Origin: Nostocales cyanobacterium Centralia_MAG_434
GTDB taxonomy: Bacteria; Cyanobacteriota; Cyanobacteriia; Cyanobacteriales; Nostocaceae
Direction of reading: 5' to 3'
NCBI GenBank assembly: GCA_021324415.1
Contig: JAJPJF010000467.1
Location: 1-64,000 of the forward strand
DNA length: 64,000 nucleotides
Part shown: positions 1 to 8,362 of the stretch, in pieces
How the letters are laid out: each line of letters opens with the position of its first letter
Position numbering within the stretch: position 1 is the first letter of the stretch
Translations under genes and position numbers: made by a program
The notes under the pieces: generated by a model
Databases searched by the model: none
What the model was told of the DNA's origin: nothing
What the model saw: the letters and a program-made list of their open reading frames with translations, nothing else

Positions 1-138
<138 letters not shown>

Positions 139-168
139 TAACTCTGAAATCTTCGATATTTCATAGTT

Positions 169-203
169 AAAAAAGCCCCCACTGATCAGTGGGGGCTTTT
201 CAA
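169..203 (+). terminator. Rho-independent terminator of psbD
   Basis: AAAAGCCCCCACTGATCAGT continues into GGGGGCTTTT, giving a nearly uninterrupted GC-rich hairpin with A-tract and T-tract flanks about 30 bases after the psbD stop. The A-flank means it could work in both directions. Confidence 0.85.
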
Positions 204-229
204 TTCACATAGCAATTCGTATAGGAGTT

Positions 230-281
230 GTAAAAATTCAAAGTCTCAGAATCCCGGTTTCTTCAAGAAATCGGGATTCTC
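230..281 (+). repeat. Dispersed palindromic repeat (CCCGGTTTC family), copy 1
   Basis: A hairpin with arms at 248-263 and 265-280 (AGAATCCCGGTTTCTT and a near-perfect complement). The adjoining GTAAAAATTCAAAGTCTC recurs in inverted orientation next to the copy at 10423-10475, so the mobile or conserved unit is about 50 bp, longer than the hairpin itself. Confidence 0.8.
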
Positions 282-429
282 ATTTTTCACGCGTGATTCA
301 AGAGTGTTATGGCTTCTGGACGGCTGCAGCAAAAAAATCATCAACTAACAACTAAGCACTATCATTATTCCCAAATAGATGTGCTAGTATTAATGAGTAG
401 ATAAAACCAGAGCCACAAGCTCTGCCTTT
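282..429. other. Intergenic stretch with no gene seen
   Basis: Between the palindromic repeat and the structured leader I see no convincing coding frame. A small hairpin (AGAGC / GCTCT, about 409-423) followed by CCTTTTT at 424-430 could be an attenuator or weak terminator just before the structured region. Confidence 0.4.
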
Positions 430-660
430 TTGAGACTAAGACCGCTTAGGCAACAAGGAGGTGATGCCCATGATAGAAAGTAGTAAATGCATGGGTCATC
501 AGGTTGTAGCAAGCCGGCTGTGTGCCGGGGCTGTTCTCTAAAAGTTAGCTTTAGTCTTCTTGCAAAGACTTAAGTAAAACCAAGTAGCTAGGCTAGTTTG
601 GAGTTCCTTCCGGCAGTCTGGTTACAACCTGAAGACCCGCTAGACCGCTCATAAATTAGG
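430..660 (+). ncRNA. Candidate structured leader RNA upstream of the pterin dehydratase gene
   Basis: Several complementary segments lie close together. TGATGCCCATG (462-472) faces CATGGGTCATCA (490-501). TCAGGTTGTA (499-508) is perfectly complementary to TACAACCTGA (623-632), a long-range 10-bp helix. AGTCTT and AAGACT form a local hairpin near 554-571, and CCGG segments near 514-528 form another. The region carries a 23-codon ORF with an exceptionally strong ribosome binding site and precedes the pterin dehydratase gene by about 100 bases. I cannot match it to a known RNA family. The pairing is seen; that it is an RNA element is inferred. Confidence 0.45.
470..541 (+). CDS. Tiny ORF (23 aa) with near-perfect Shine-Dalgarno
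   Basis: ATG at 470 opens a 23-codon frame beginning MIESSKCMGHQVV and ending RLCAGAVL, stop TAA. AAGGAGGTGAT at 455-465 matches the complement of the 16S rRNA 3' tail almost perfectly and lies 8 bases before the ATG when measured from GGAGG, which is unusual because many cyanobacterial genes have weak sites. The start codon sits inside a predicted hairpin (462-472 with 490-501), so translation could be gated by folding. An internal ATG at 491 gives a 16-residue alternative. It could be a leader peptide, a small protein, or chance. I do not recognise the peptide. Confidence 0.4.
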   Translation: MIESSKCMGHQVVASRLCAGAVL

Positions 661-756
661 TCCCTTGATCTAATGTATGAGCGGATAGTTATTTATGGAG
701 ACTTTGTTATTCACCAACAGCCTGAGAACAATAAAATAACAAGGGGAAAGTTTGAG

Positions 757-1041
757 ATGGCAAAGCTACTTACTGAACAAGAAATCCAAGAACAAGTAAG
801 CACTTTATCAAACTGGACTTTGGAAAAGTCTAAGTTACAACTTAACCTTGTTTTTAAGGACTTTGTCGAGGCAATCAACTTTGTGAATCAACTTGTTGAA
901 CCTGCAGAGTCAGCAGGTCATCATCCAGATATCGAAATTTCATATAACAGAGTTAAGCTCACACTTACAACACATGATGCAGGTGGTTTGACGCAAAAGG
1001 ATTTCGATTTGGCAAAGATCATCTCAAGAAATCAAGCCTAA
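757..1041 (+). CDS. 4a-hydroxytetrahydrobiopterin dehydratase (pterin-4a-carbinolamine dehydratase)
   Basis: A 94-residue protein starting MAKLLTEQEIQ. The family dehydrates 4a-hydroxytetrahydropterin in the cytoplasm, recycling the pterin cofactor. The diagnostic signature is visible: ESAGHHPDIEISYNRV in the middle, with paired histidines after the NQLVEPA segment, then LTTHDAGGLTQKDFDLA near the end. An upstream in-frame ATG at 673 would add 28 residues with no family similarity. The start at 757 has AAGGGGAAAG at 741-750 as ribosome binding site and gives the usual family length. It follows the structured leader at 430-660. A pterin synthase-like gene lies 5 kb downstream. Function is confident, physiological substrate less so in cyanobacteria. 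Confidence 0.9.
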   Translation: MAKLLTEQEIQEQVSTLSNWTLEKSKLQLNLVFKDFVEAINFVNQLVEPAESAGHHPDIEISYNRVKLTLTTHDAGGLTQKDFDLAKIISRNQA

Positions 1042-1526
1042 TGTATAGATAAGGCAAATTGTCGTTGTCACTACAGAGCTATAACTTGTAAAAAAAAATT
1101 ATCTAAGTAATAATACTGAGTTATTACTGTCCCATAGACTTCAATGCTAGTTATCACGAAAGAGTAATAGCTAATTTCTGCGTAACACCTCTACTTTCTA
1201 GATTTGATAACCTAATACACGGTTGCACTGACCATCACTGAGTAGGTTTAGAAATGTTAGATGTGTGACAGTTCACAAGGCGACACTAGCAGAGTTCCAT
1301 CCAGAATAGATGTTTTATAATTACTGGATATAGAGTTCTGTTTTTTGCATAAGTTAATGACATATTTTTTTTACCTTAACTTAACTAACAGTTAGCTTGG
1401 TAAAAACTAAAATATGAATGAAGGTAATCTAGCCTCATCCATAGTTTCCAAATAAGAAGATATATTCTCCAAGCTTAGTTGCAGCAAACAAAATTATCTA
1501 AACAAGGTGTGAGGAGAACAGAAAAA
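1042..1526. other. Intergenic region upstream of the porin gene
   Basis: About 485 AT-rich bases with no convincing coding frame. It presumably holds the porin promoter and a long untranslated leader. An in-frame TTG at 1479 could extend the porin by 16 residues, but the signal peptide pattern argues for the ATG at 1527. Confidence 0.4.
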
Positions 1527-3377
1527 ATGTCCAACATATTGTGGAAATCTTTCGTAGCTAGTCCAGCGGTTTTGGCAGCTACACTACTGATTTCAACGAC
1601 GGCGATCGCTGCTCAAAATTCCAACAACTCTGAAGCTGGCAAGACAAAGGCTTTACCAACTGAAAATCAACAAGTTGCTACATCCGCGTCAGCATTAGCA
1701 TCTGACAATCTGCAAACTTCTACATCCGCCTCAGTATTAACAAACTCAACCACCGGCACGAAAGTAGCTCAAAAGTCCGAAACCTTGTCTCAATCAACGC
1801 AGACAAACGATGTCAACGTTCTGCAGCAAGTTAACAACTATAGCAACGAAGGGACTAACAAATCTCAGTCTCAAGTGACATCAGTTTCTCAGTTTTCGGA
1901 CGTACAGCCTACAGACTGGGCATTCCAAGCATTGCAGTCCTTGGTTGAGCGTTATGGTTGTATAGCTGGTTATCCCAATGGGACTTTTCGTGGTAACCGT
2001 GCTATGACTCGTTATGAGTTTGCAGCAGGTTTAAACGCCTGTTTGGATAGAGTTAATGAGTTGATTGCAACAGCAACATCTGACTTGGTACGCAAGGAAG
2101 ACTTGGCTACTTTGCAGCGGTTACAAGAAGAATTTAGCGCTGAGTTAGCAACTCTCCGTGGTCGTGTGGATGCACTAGAAGCACGCACAGCAGAATTGGA
2201 AGCCAATCAATTCTCAACAACCACAAAACTAGCAGGAGAGGCAATCTTTGCGTTATCTGCTCCTCTGCTCAATTCCTCTAGCGATAGAAACCGCGCGGTC
2301 TTACAAGACAGAGTGCGTTTAGATTTGCAAACCAGCTTCACAGGTAAAGACGTCCTACATACTCGTCTAGCTACTGGTAATGGTGGTTTCAGCAACAAAT
2401 TCGATCTAGGAACACGACCAGTTGGACCAGGAGCATTCCAAACATCTGAAGGTACTCAAACCTTCAATATCACTGGTAATGGCACAACCAATAACAATAA
2501 CAGTGTCTCCCTAGATTGGTTGTCCTACTATGTTCCCATAGGACCAGCGCAACTTTATATTGCTGCAACTGGCGGTACTCATAGCGATTATGCTCCCACT
2601 GTCAACCCTTACTTTGAAGACTTTGATGGTGGTAATGGAGCCTTGTCAACCTTCGCCTCCAGAAACCCAATCTATAACATTGGTGGTGGTGCAGGTGGCG
2701 CACTCAATATCAAATTTGGCAAGGGCGGTCTTTTAAGACCAAGTTCCATAACCTTGGGTTACTTGGCGTCTAACCCAAACAACCCTGGTCTTGGTTCAGG
2801 TGTTTTCAACGGTAACTATGCAGCTCTTGGACAGATCAACTTTAATCTGAGTGACCGCTTTGCTATAGCTGCAACCTACGTCCATGGATACCTCAAAGGT
2901 GGAAGTTCTGTCTTTGATGAAGGTGGAACAATCGCTTCCAACTTTGGTGTAGTAGGTACGGCGCAAGCTAACAGAGTTATTAATGCGGCTGAAGTTAACA
3001 GCTACGGTGTAGAAGCATCATTCCGACTCAGCGACAAAATCTCTCTGAGTGGGTTTGGTACCTATTCTGATGTATCAGGTAAAGTCAGTAGGATTGATAA
3101 CTTCCAATCCTGGACATACGGTGGTGGTGTAGCCTTCCCCGATCTTGGTAAGAAAGGTAACGTTTTGGGCTTATTCGCTGGTGCAGAACCCTATGCGCGT
3201 AACAGAAGAGGTTTTGGAGGCAGTGACACACCCATTCACGTAGAAGGATTCTACAAATATCGTGTAAGCGATAACATCTCTATCACCCCAGGTGTGATTT
3301 ATCTCATCTCTCCTGGTCAAAATAGCAACAACGATGACGTGTTGATTGGTACATTGAGAACAACCTTCACCTTCTAA
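1527..3377 (+). CDS. SLH-domain outer-membrane porin (OprB/SomB family)
   Basis: A 616-residue porin for the outer membrane. It starts MSNILWKSFVASPAVLAA, a typical signal peptide with likely cleavage after AIAA near residue 29. GAGGAG at 1511-1516 supports this ATG. A low-complexity Ser/Thr/Asn/Gln linker runs to about residue 118. A single SLH domain follows at about 120-180 (FSDVQPTDWAFQALQSL then YPNGTFRGNRAMTRYEFAA), which binds peptidoglycan or its polymer. A short coiled coil is at about 195-225 (LATLRGRVDALEARTAELE). The rest is a beta-barrel with alternating hydrophobic strands and a terminal phenylalanine (RTTFTF), the outer-membrane insertion signal. Family assignment is firm; the solute is unknown. 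Confidence 0.93.
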   Translation: MSNILWKSFVASPAVLAATLLISTTAIAAQNSNNSEAGKTKALPTENQQVATSASALASDNLQTSTSASVLTNSTTGTKVAQKSETLSQSTQTNDVNVLQQVNNYSNEGTNKSQSQVTSVSQFSDVQPTDWAFQALQSLVERYGCIAGYPNGTFRGNRAMTRYEFAAGLNACLDRVNELIATATSDLVRKEDLATLQRLQEEFSAELATLRGRVDALEARTAELEANQFSTTTKLAGEAIFALSAPLLNSSSDRNRAVLQDRVRLDLQTSFTGKDVLHTRLATGNGGFSNKFDLGTRPVGPGAFQTSEGTQTFNITGNGTTNNNNSVSLDWLSYYVPIGPAQLYIAATGGTHSDYAPTVNPYFEDFDGGNGALSTFASRNPIYNIGGGAGGALNIKFGKGGLLRPSSITLGYLASNPNNPGLGSGVFNGNYAALGQINFNLSDRFAIAATYVHGYLKGGSSVFDEGGTIASNFGVVGTAQANRVINAAEVNSYGVEASFRLSDKISLSGFGTYSDVSGKVSRIDNFQSWTYGGGVAFPDLGKKGNVLGLFAGAEPYARNRRGFGGSDTPIHVEGFYKYRVSDNISITPGVIYLISPGQNSNNDDVLIGTLRTTFTF

Positions 3378-3437
3378 GCTGTTTCTAAGCTCTTGTAGTT
3401 ACCAGCATTTAATAGTCTACGAAATATAAGTATATGG

Positions 3438-3466
3438 CCCCCACTACTAAATTGGTGGGGTTTTTT
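3438..3466 (+). terminator. Terminator of the porin gene
   Basis: CCCCAC (3439-3444) pairs with GTGGGG (3455-3460) and is followed by TTTTTT, 61 bases after the porin stop codon. Confidence 0.85.
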
Positions 3467-3544
3467 GTCTTTAAGTAAAGAAAACAGCAAACCCCAGTGG
3501 AGAGCCGGAGTATACTATAAGAAGTAAAGAGTTATGAGTTCAAA

Positions 3545-3572
3545 ACTCCTAACTCCTAACTCCCAACTCCTA
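3545..3572. repeat. Heptamer tandem repeat (ACTCCTA)n
   Basis: Four period-7 units (ACTCCTA, ACTCCTA, ACTCCCA, ACTCCTA) lie directly before the Rrf2 gene. They can be translated in frame with it from an ATG at 3534, but this is repeat DNA and not a genuine N-terminus. Confidence 0.85.
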
Positions 3573-3587
3573 ACTTTTTATCGCCTT

Positions 3588-4025
3588 GTGGAACTATCCT
3601 GTAAATCTGAATACGCAATTCTTGCTCTACTAGAATTGGCAATTCATCACCAAAGTGGAGAACCTCTCCAAATTCGACAGATTTCATTAAAACAAGACAT
3701 ACCCGAACGTTACTTAGAACAGTTACTAGCGACGTTGAGGCGTGGTGGTTTAGTCAAGAGTCAACGGGGATCAAAAGGTGGTTATTTGTTGGCACGAGAC
3801 CCCTGGAAAATAACAGTCTTCGAGGTTTTGGGTTGTTTGGAAGGGTTAGACGTACAAACAAGTGAGGAAGACACTACACCTAAAACTGTAGAAAGTGCTG
3901 TTATAGAAGAGATCTGGTGTGAAGCACGTCAAGCGTCAAACTCAATTTTGCAAAACTACACGCTTGCCGATCTCTGTGAAAAACGAGACTCACGACAGCA
4001 GAAGGATATTATGTATTACATTTAG
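3588..4025 (+). CDS. Rrf2-family transcriptional regulator (CymR-like)
   Basis: A 145-residue DNA-binding regulator. I start it at the GTG at 3588, giving MELSCKSEYAILALLELA, the canonical Rrf2 N-terminus; an ATG at 3534 would translate heptamer repeat DNA. A winged helix covers about residues 1-75, with the recognition region IPERYLEQLLATLRRGGLV and wing SQRGSKGGYLLA. The IscR-type three-cysteine cluster loop is not present: the cysteines seen are near the N-terminus and in LGCLEG, IWCEA and DLCEK, and do not form CX5CX5C. This points away from an IscR [2Fe-2S] sensor and toward a CymR-like factor. It sits 110 bases upstream of cysK, the known partner of CymR in Bacillus, so a role in cysteine metabolism is inferred. 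Confidence 0.85.
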   Translation: MELSCKSEYAILALLELAIHHQSGEPLQIRQISLKQDIPERYLEQLLATLRRGGLVKSQRGSKGGYLLARDPWKITVFEVLGCLEGLDVQTSEEDTTPKTVESAVIEEIWCEARQASNSILQNYTLADLCEKRDSRQQKDIMYYI

Positions 4026-4069
4026 TCATTTGTTTTTGTCCTTGGGTCTTTGTCCTTTGTCTTCACTAA

Positions 4070-4111
4070 ATGACCAATGACTATTGACCAATGAGCAATA
4101 ACCAATGATTA
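4070..4111. repeat. Heptamer tandem repeat (ATGACCA-type), six units
   Basis: Six period-7 units with drift (ATGACCA, ATGACTA, TTGACCA, ATGAGCA, ATAACCA, ATGATTA), ending 24 bases before the cysK start. This is the short tandemly repeated repetitive (STRR) type known from filamentous cyanobacteria. Confidence 0.85.
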
Positions 4112-4135
4112 TTTACCACTGACAAACAACAAACT

Positions 4136-5101
4136 ATGCGTATAGCTCGTGATATTACAGAACTTGTAGGCTACACACCTCTGGTACAGTTGAACCGGAT
4201 TCCTCAAGCAGAGGGCTGTGTCGCACAAATTGTAGTAAAGCTAGAGAGTATGAACCCTGCGGCATCGGTCAAAGACCGAATTGGCATCAGCATGATTAAT
4301 ACAGCCCAAGAGAAAGGGTTGATTACTCCTGGCAAAACAGTACTGGTAGAACCTACCTCTGGTAATACAGGAATTGCTTTGGCAATGGTCGCTGCTGCAA
4401 AGGGCTATCGATTAATTTTGACAATGCCCGAAACAATGAGTAGTGAGCGCAGGGCAATGTTGAGAGCATATGGAGCAGAACTAGAACTCACACCGGGAAT
4501 TGAAGGTATGAGTGGGGCCATTCGGCGAGCACAAGAAATCGTAGATACCATGCCAAATGCGTATATGCTGCAACAATTCCGCAACCCAGCAAATGTCAAA
4601 ATTCATCGGGAAACCACAGCAGAGGAAATTTGGCAAGATACTGATGGTCAAGTGGATATGATTGTGGCAGGTGTTGGTACGGGAGGTACAATTACGGGTG
4701 TAGCAGAAGTTATTAAAGCACGTAAACCCAGTTTTAAAGCGATCGCTGTTGAGCCAGCCAATAGTCAAGTTTTATCTGGAGGGCAACCTGGACCACATAA
4801 AATTCAAGGAATTGGTGCTGGGTTTATTCCTCAAGTTCTTAAGGTAGAATTGATAGATGAGGTTATTAGTGTCACCGACGAGGAAGCAATTACCTATGGT
4901 CGGCGGTTGGCACGAGAAGAAGGTCTACTCTCTGGGATATCAAGTGGAGCAGCTTTATGTGCTGCAATTCGTGTTGCTCAACGGCAAGAAAACCAGGGGC
5001 GTTTGATTGTTATGGTTCAGCCTAGTTTTGGAGAAAGGTATTTGAGTACACCGTTGTTTCAAGATCTAGAGCCCAGGATAGCTGTCAGCATTAGCCAATA
5101 A
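4136..5101 (+). CDS. cysK: Cysteine synthase A (O-acetylserine sulfhydrylase)
   Basis: A 321-residue cytoplasmic PLP enzyme that makes cysteine from O-acetylserine and sulfide. The PLP lysine is K46 in [11 protein letters not shown]; the substrate loop TSGNTG is at residues 74-79; the phosphate-binding GTGGTITG is at about 180-187; and SGISSGAA appears near residue 266. Length is normal for CysK (about 310-325). It follows the Rrf2 regulator in the same direction and is 12 bases from the J-domain gene, so the three may be co-transcribed. In Bacillus, CysK binds the Rrf2 protein CymR to control sulfur genes; a similar pairing here is inference. A CysM or cystathionine beta-synthase-like role is less likely given the motif set. 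Confidence 0.95.
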   Translation: MRIARDITELVGYTPLVQLNRIPQAEGCVAQIVVKLESMNPAASVKDRIGISMINTAQEKGLITPGKTVLVEPTSGNTGIALAMVAAAKGYRLILTMPETMSSERRAMLRAYGAELELTPGIEGMSGAIRRAQEIVDTMPNAYMLQQFRNPANVKIHRETTAEEIWQDTDGQVDMIVAGVGTGGTITGVAEVIKARKPSFKAIAVEPANSQVLSGGQPGPHKIQGIGAGFIPQVLKVELIDEVISVTDEEAITYGRRLAREEGLLSGISSGAALCAAIRVAQRQENQGRLIVMVQPSFGERYLSTPLFQDLEPRIAVSISQ

Positions 5102-5113
5102 TCAATTTCAGTC

Positions 5114-5902
5114 ATGGCTGAGTTTAATCACTACGACACTCTCAAAGTGAATCCCAATGCAACCCAAGCAGAAATTAAGCAAGCCTATCGCCGCTTGGTT
5201 AAAATGTTTCATCCTGACAGTAATCAGGAGACAGCAGACCATGATGAAATTATTCGCATCAATGCAGCTTATGAGATCTTAGGCGATCGCCAAAATCGCT
5301 TCAAATACGATCAAAAACTACTGCGTACGACTCCTCTTCAAAAAGGAAAAAGTTACAGTACGCAAAAGCAGCGTACTCCTAATTCTTATCCTAATCCCAG
5401 TCCTAGTTACACTCCTAATCCTAATGCTAGGAGTACGAATACGACTCGTCAGCAGCGTACTGCTGCTGCTCAACAGCAGTACGAGGCTACACGCAAAACA
5501 GCAAAGCATGCTGATGAACAAGTTGAGGAATGGATGCGTCTGGTATATCAACCAGTGAATCGTCTCCTGTGCCGGATTCTGAATTCCCTACACGATCAAA
5601 TTGAAAAATTAGCAGCTGATCCTTTTGATGATGAACTTTTACAAGACTTTCAGGATTATTTAGCAGCTTGTCGAGATTCTCTAAAACAGGCACAGATGAC
5701 TTTTCGTTCTTTGCCCAATCCTCCTAGTCTAGCAAGAACAGCTGCTCACCTTTACTACTCCCTAAACCAAATTGGTGATGGACTAGACGAACTAGAGTAT
5801 TTTCCTCTAAATTACGATGAAAGTTACTTGCATACAGGGCAAGAAATGTTTCGTATTGCTACTCACCTGCACTGCGAAGCGCAGGAATCTGTGGTTATTT
5901 GA
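5114..5902 (+). CDS. J-domain protein (DnaJ-like co-chaperone)
   Basis: A 262-residue protein with an N-terminal J domain at about residues 4-70 carrying the essential HPD tripeptide at 33-35 (VKMFHPDSNQ), which stimulates Hsp70 ATPase activity. A low-complexity linker rich in Pro, Asn, Ser, Thr and Tyr follows (about 75-120). It is encoded by locally repetitive DNA with CCTAAT/CCTAG steps near 5378-5440. The C-terminal half is helical with no zinc-finger or DnaJ substrate-binding domain, so this is a class C J protein. It starts 12 bases after cysK and is probably in the same transcript. The client is unknown. Confidence 0.88.
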   Translation: MAEFNHYDTLKVNPNATQAEIKQAYRRLVKMFHPDSNQETADHDEIIRINAAYEILGDRQNRFKYDQKLLRTTPLQKGKSYSTQKQRTPNSYPNPSPSYTPNPNARSTNTTRQQRTAAAQQQYEATRKTAKHADEQVEEWMRLVYQPVNRLLCRILNSLHDQIEKLAADPFDDELLQDFQDYLAACRDSLKQAQMTFRSLPNPPSLARTAAHLYYSLNQIGDGLDELEYFPLNYDESYLHTGQEMFRIATHLHCEAQESVVI

Positions 5903-6000
5903 TGGTTAAAAATTGATAGTGGTTATCAAATAACAACAATTGGTTTATGCTGGAAGTAGAGTAATTTTAAGATTTTTTAAATTTTATTTCCAGAGTACTC

Positions 6001-6867
6001 ATGCAATGTGTTGTAAATCGTCGCGCTCAGTTTTCAGCGAGTCATCGGTACTGGTTGCCAGAACTGAGTGAGGCAGAAAACATTGAAAAATTTGGTGCTT
6101 GCTCTCGATTTCCTGGACATGGACACAACTATATTTTATTTGTCTCCCTCAAGGGAGAATTAGATGAAAATGGTATGGTGCTGAACTTGTCCGATGTAAA
6201 ACAGATTATTAAACGGGAAGTAACCAGCCAACTTGACTTTTCCTATCTCAACGATGTGTGGGTTGAATTTAAACAAACTCTACCTACTACTGAAAATATT
6301 GCACGGGTTATATGGAAGCGGCTAGCACCTTATTTGCCCTTAGTGCGTGTACAGATATTTGAAAATCCCGAACTTTGTGCCGAATATATAGGAAATCAAA
6401 TGGAAGCTTACCTCACCGTCAGTACTCACTTTAGCGCTGCTCATCGACTAGCTCACCCTCACTTGAGCACTGAAGAAAACTTCGAGATTTACGGTAAGTG
6501 TGCTCGTCCTAATGGTCATGGACACAACTACCATTTAGAAGTCACAGTCAAAGGGGATATTGACCCGCGTACTGGAATGATTGTTGATTTAGTTGCCCTA
6601 AATCAGGTGATTGAAAATTATGTGATCGAACCATTCGATCACACTTTCCTCAATAAAGATATCCCATACTTTGAGAAGGTTGTTCCTACTGCTGAGAATA
6701 TTGCACTTTATATCACCAATTTACTGCGATCGCCAATCCAAGAAATTGGAGCTAAGCTTTACAAGGTAAAATTAATAGAAAGTCCAAATAACTCTTGCGA
6801 AATATTCTGCAGTGACTTGGAGTTAAACTCAATCAATTTAACTCAAAATGAAGCAGTTTTAGTGTGA
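6001..6867 (+). CDS. Tandem-duplicated 6-pyruvoyl-tetrahydropterin synthase/QueD family protein
   Basis: A 288-residue protein made of two PTPS-fold units in one chain. Unit 1 (about 1-130) keeps zinc-ligand histidines H15 (SASHRYW), H40 and H42 (PGHGHNY) and cysteine C34 (GACSRF). Unit 2 (about 134-280) keeps H148 (SAAHRL), C167 (GKCARPNGHGHNY), H173 and H175. Single-domain family members are about 120-150 residues and make 6-pyruvoyltetrahydropterin, sepiapterin or the queuosine precursor. Both halves look catalytically competent. Whether it works in biopterin-type or queuosine synthesis cannot be decided by sight. A pterin dehydratase gene is 5 kb upstream, which mildly favours pterin chemistry. 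Confidence 0.88.
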   Translation: MQCVVNRRAQFSASHRYWLPELSEAENIEKFGACSRFPGHGHNYILFVSLKGELDENGMVLNLSDVKQIIKREVTSQLDFSYLNDVWVEFKQTLPTTENIARVIWKRLAPYLPLVRVQIFENPELCAEYIGNQMEAYLTVSTHFSAAHRLAHPHLSTEENFEIYGKCARPNGHGHNYHLEVTVKGDIDPRTGMIVDLVALNQVIENYVIEPFDHTFLNKDIPYFEKVVPTAENIALYITNLLRSPIQEIGAKLYKVKLIESPNNSCEIFCSDLELNSINLTQNEAVLV

Positions 6868-7348
6868 ATTTGACTATAACATTTATAATTGAGTAACAAA
6901 TTTTTCAGTTCCAAAAAACCCGGTTTCTCTAAGAAACCGGGTTTCTCCATCTTTGTCAATGATTTAGGATATACCTAGTAATATTGTTAGAAATTTATTT
7001 TTTTTAGAGTTTATTTTATGAATAACTTTTATAACCTTGGAAGGACCCACTCTTAAATAAAGTAAAATTCAAATCTTTCATTAGGAGGATATATAAAAGA
7101 AAAAGCCAGAAATATAATGATGTGGCATCTTCTCACTTTGCCTAATTTTTAGTAAGCTCAAATCTAAATTGTAATTGACTATACCAAGTTTTGTGTGCGT
7201 ATAGTCAGTTTGGTTAGTGTTAATAGTCTAAAGTAGATTCAAAATCAATAATTGAATCAATTTTTAACATTAATTCAAAAAAATCATAGTTTCTTTTGAA
7301 CTAAAAAGTCCGAAATCTACTGATTATCTACGATTATCTACTTAGATT
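6868..7348. other. Intergenic region with no gene seen
   Basis: About 480 AT-rich bases between the PTPS-family gene and the GT2 gene. It contains one palindromic repeat at 6915-6945 and otherwise no open frame or structure I can support. Confidence 0.4.
6915..6945. repeat. Dispersed palindromic repeat (CCCGGTTTC family), copy 2
   Basis: AACCCGGTTTCT (6917-6928) and its exact complement AGAAACCGGGTT (6932-6943) with a 3-base loop. Because it follows the PTPS-family gene closely it may also act as a terminator. Confidence 0.8.
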
Positions 7349-8335
7349 ATGCAATCATCAATAAATCAGCAAAATCCTCTAGTTAGCATTATTATTCCTA
7401 CTTACAATCGACCAAATTATCTAAAGCAGGCGATCGCTAGTGCTGTGCAACAGACATATAAAAACATAGAGATTATTGTGTCTGATGACTGTAGTCCTGT
7501 AGACCAACAGGCGATTGCAGAATCATTTGGTGACCCACGAATTCGATTTCGGCGAAATGCAACTAACTTAGGAATAGCACTGAATGTTATAGCTGCATAT
7601 AAGGAAGCAAAAGGGAAATATGTTGCTAGCTTAAACGATGATGATATTTGGAATGAGGACTTTTTAGAGAAACTCGTTGGCCATCTTGAAGCAAATCCAG
7701 ATTTGGTTTTAGCCTTTAGCGACCATTATATTATGGACTCAGATGGCAAAATTGATCAAACAGCGACTGAGGAAAATAGCCGCCGCTGGCAAAGAGACAA
7801 GTTAAAAGAAGGAATTTATCAACCTTTCTATGAAATAGGGTTAGTCCATAAAGCAGTCGCTTGTGCTGTAGCTACTGTTATTCGTAGAGATGCTATTGAA
7901 TGGAATCAATTTCCCGTCCAAATGGGACCTTTTTGGGATCTCTACCTAGTCTACCTTGCTTGTCGCAATGGTGGTGGGGCATATTACTGTCCAGAAAGAT
8001 TAAGTAAATATCGTGTCCATTCACAATCTGAAAGTATGATTAGTGGCAATGTGAATGCCATTGCAAAAATTAGAGCAAGTAGAGCTGGTATTTTTTGTTA
8101 TCGCCAATTTATGTTAGATGAAAATTTAAAAGAGTTTCAAAGCTACTTTCGAGACAAATGGCTAGAGGCACATACAAGTTTATCGATTGGCTTGCTAAGA
8201 ATTGAAAAGAAGGCAGAAGCACGTCCCTATCTTCTCAATGCTCTTAGAGAACAAAAATTTAACTTACGAACTCTTGCTGCACTTGTCATCAGTTTTATTC
8301 CTCAACCATTAGTAAAGAAACTACTAACTAGTTAA
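7349..8335 (+). CDS. Family 2 glycosyltransferase
   Basis: A 328-residue GT-A fold enzyme that would transfer a sugar from a nucleotide-sugar donor. The N-terminus shows the GT2 signature VSIIIPTYNRP (about 12-22), the VSDDCS nucleotide-binding step (about 44-49) and the metal-binding NDDD at 96-99. The C-terminal third is helical and lacks membrane segments, so it is probably cytoplasmic or peripheral. It stands alone, facing a convergent membrane protease gene and 8 kb from the main polysaccharide cluster. Acceptor and donor are unknown. Confidence 0.85.
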   Translation: MQSSINQQNPLVSIIIPTYNRPNYLKQAIASAVQQTYKNIEIIVSDDCSPVDQQAIAESFGDPRIRFRRNATNLGIALNVIAAYKEAKGKYVASLNDDDIWNEDFLEKLVGHLEANPDLVLAFSDHYIMDSDGKIDQTATEENSRRWQRDKLKEGIYQPFYEIGLVHKAVACAVATVIRRDAIEWNQFPVQMGPFWDLYLVYLACRNGGGAYYCPERLSKYRVHSQSESMISGNVNAIAKIRASRAGIFCYRQFMLDENLKEFQSYFRDKWLEAHTSLSIGLLRIEKKAEARPYLLNALREQKFNLRTLAALVISFIPQPLVKKLLTS

Positions 8336-8362
8336 TCAATCAGGCGCTCCTCTTAATGAGTA

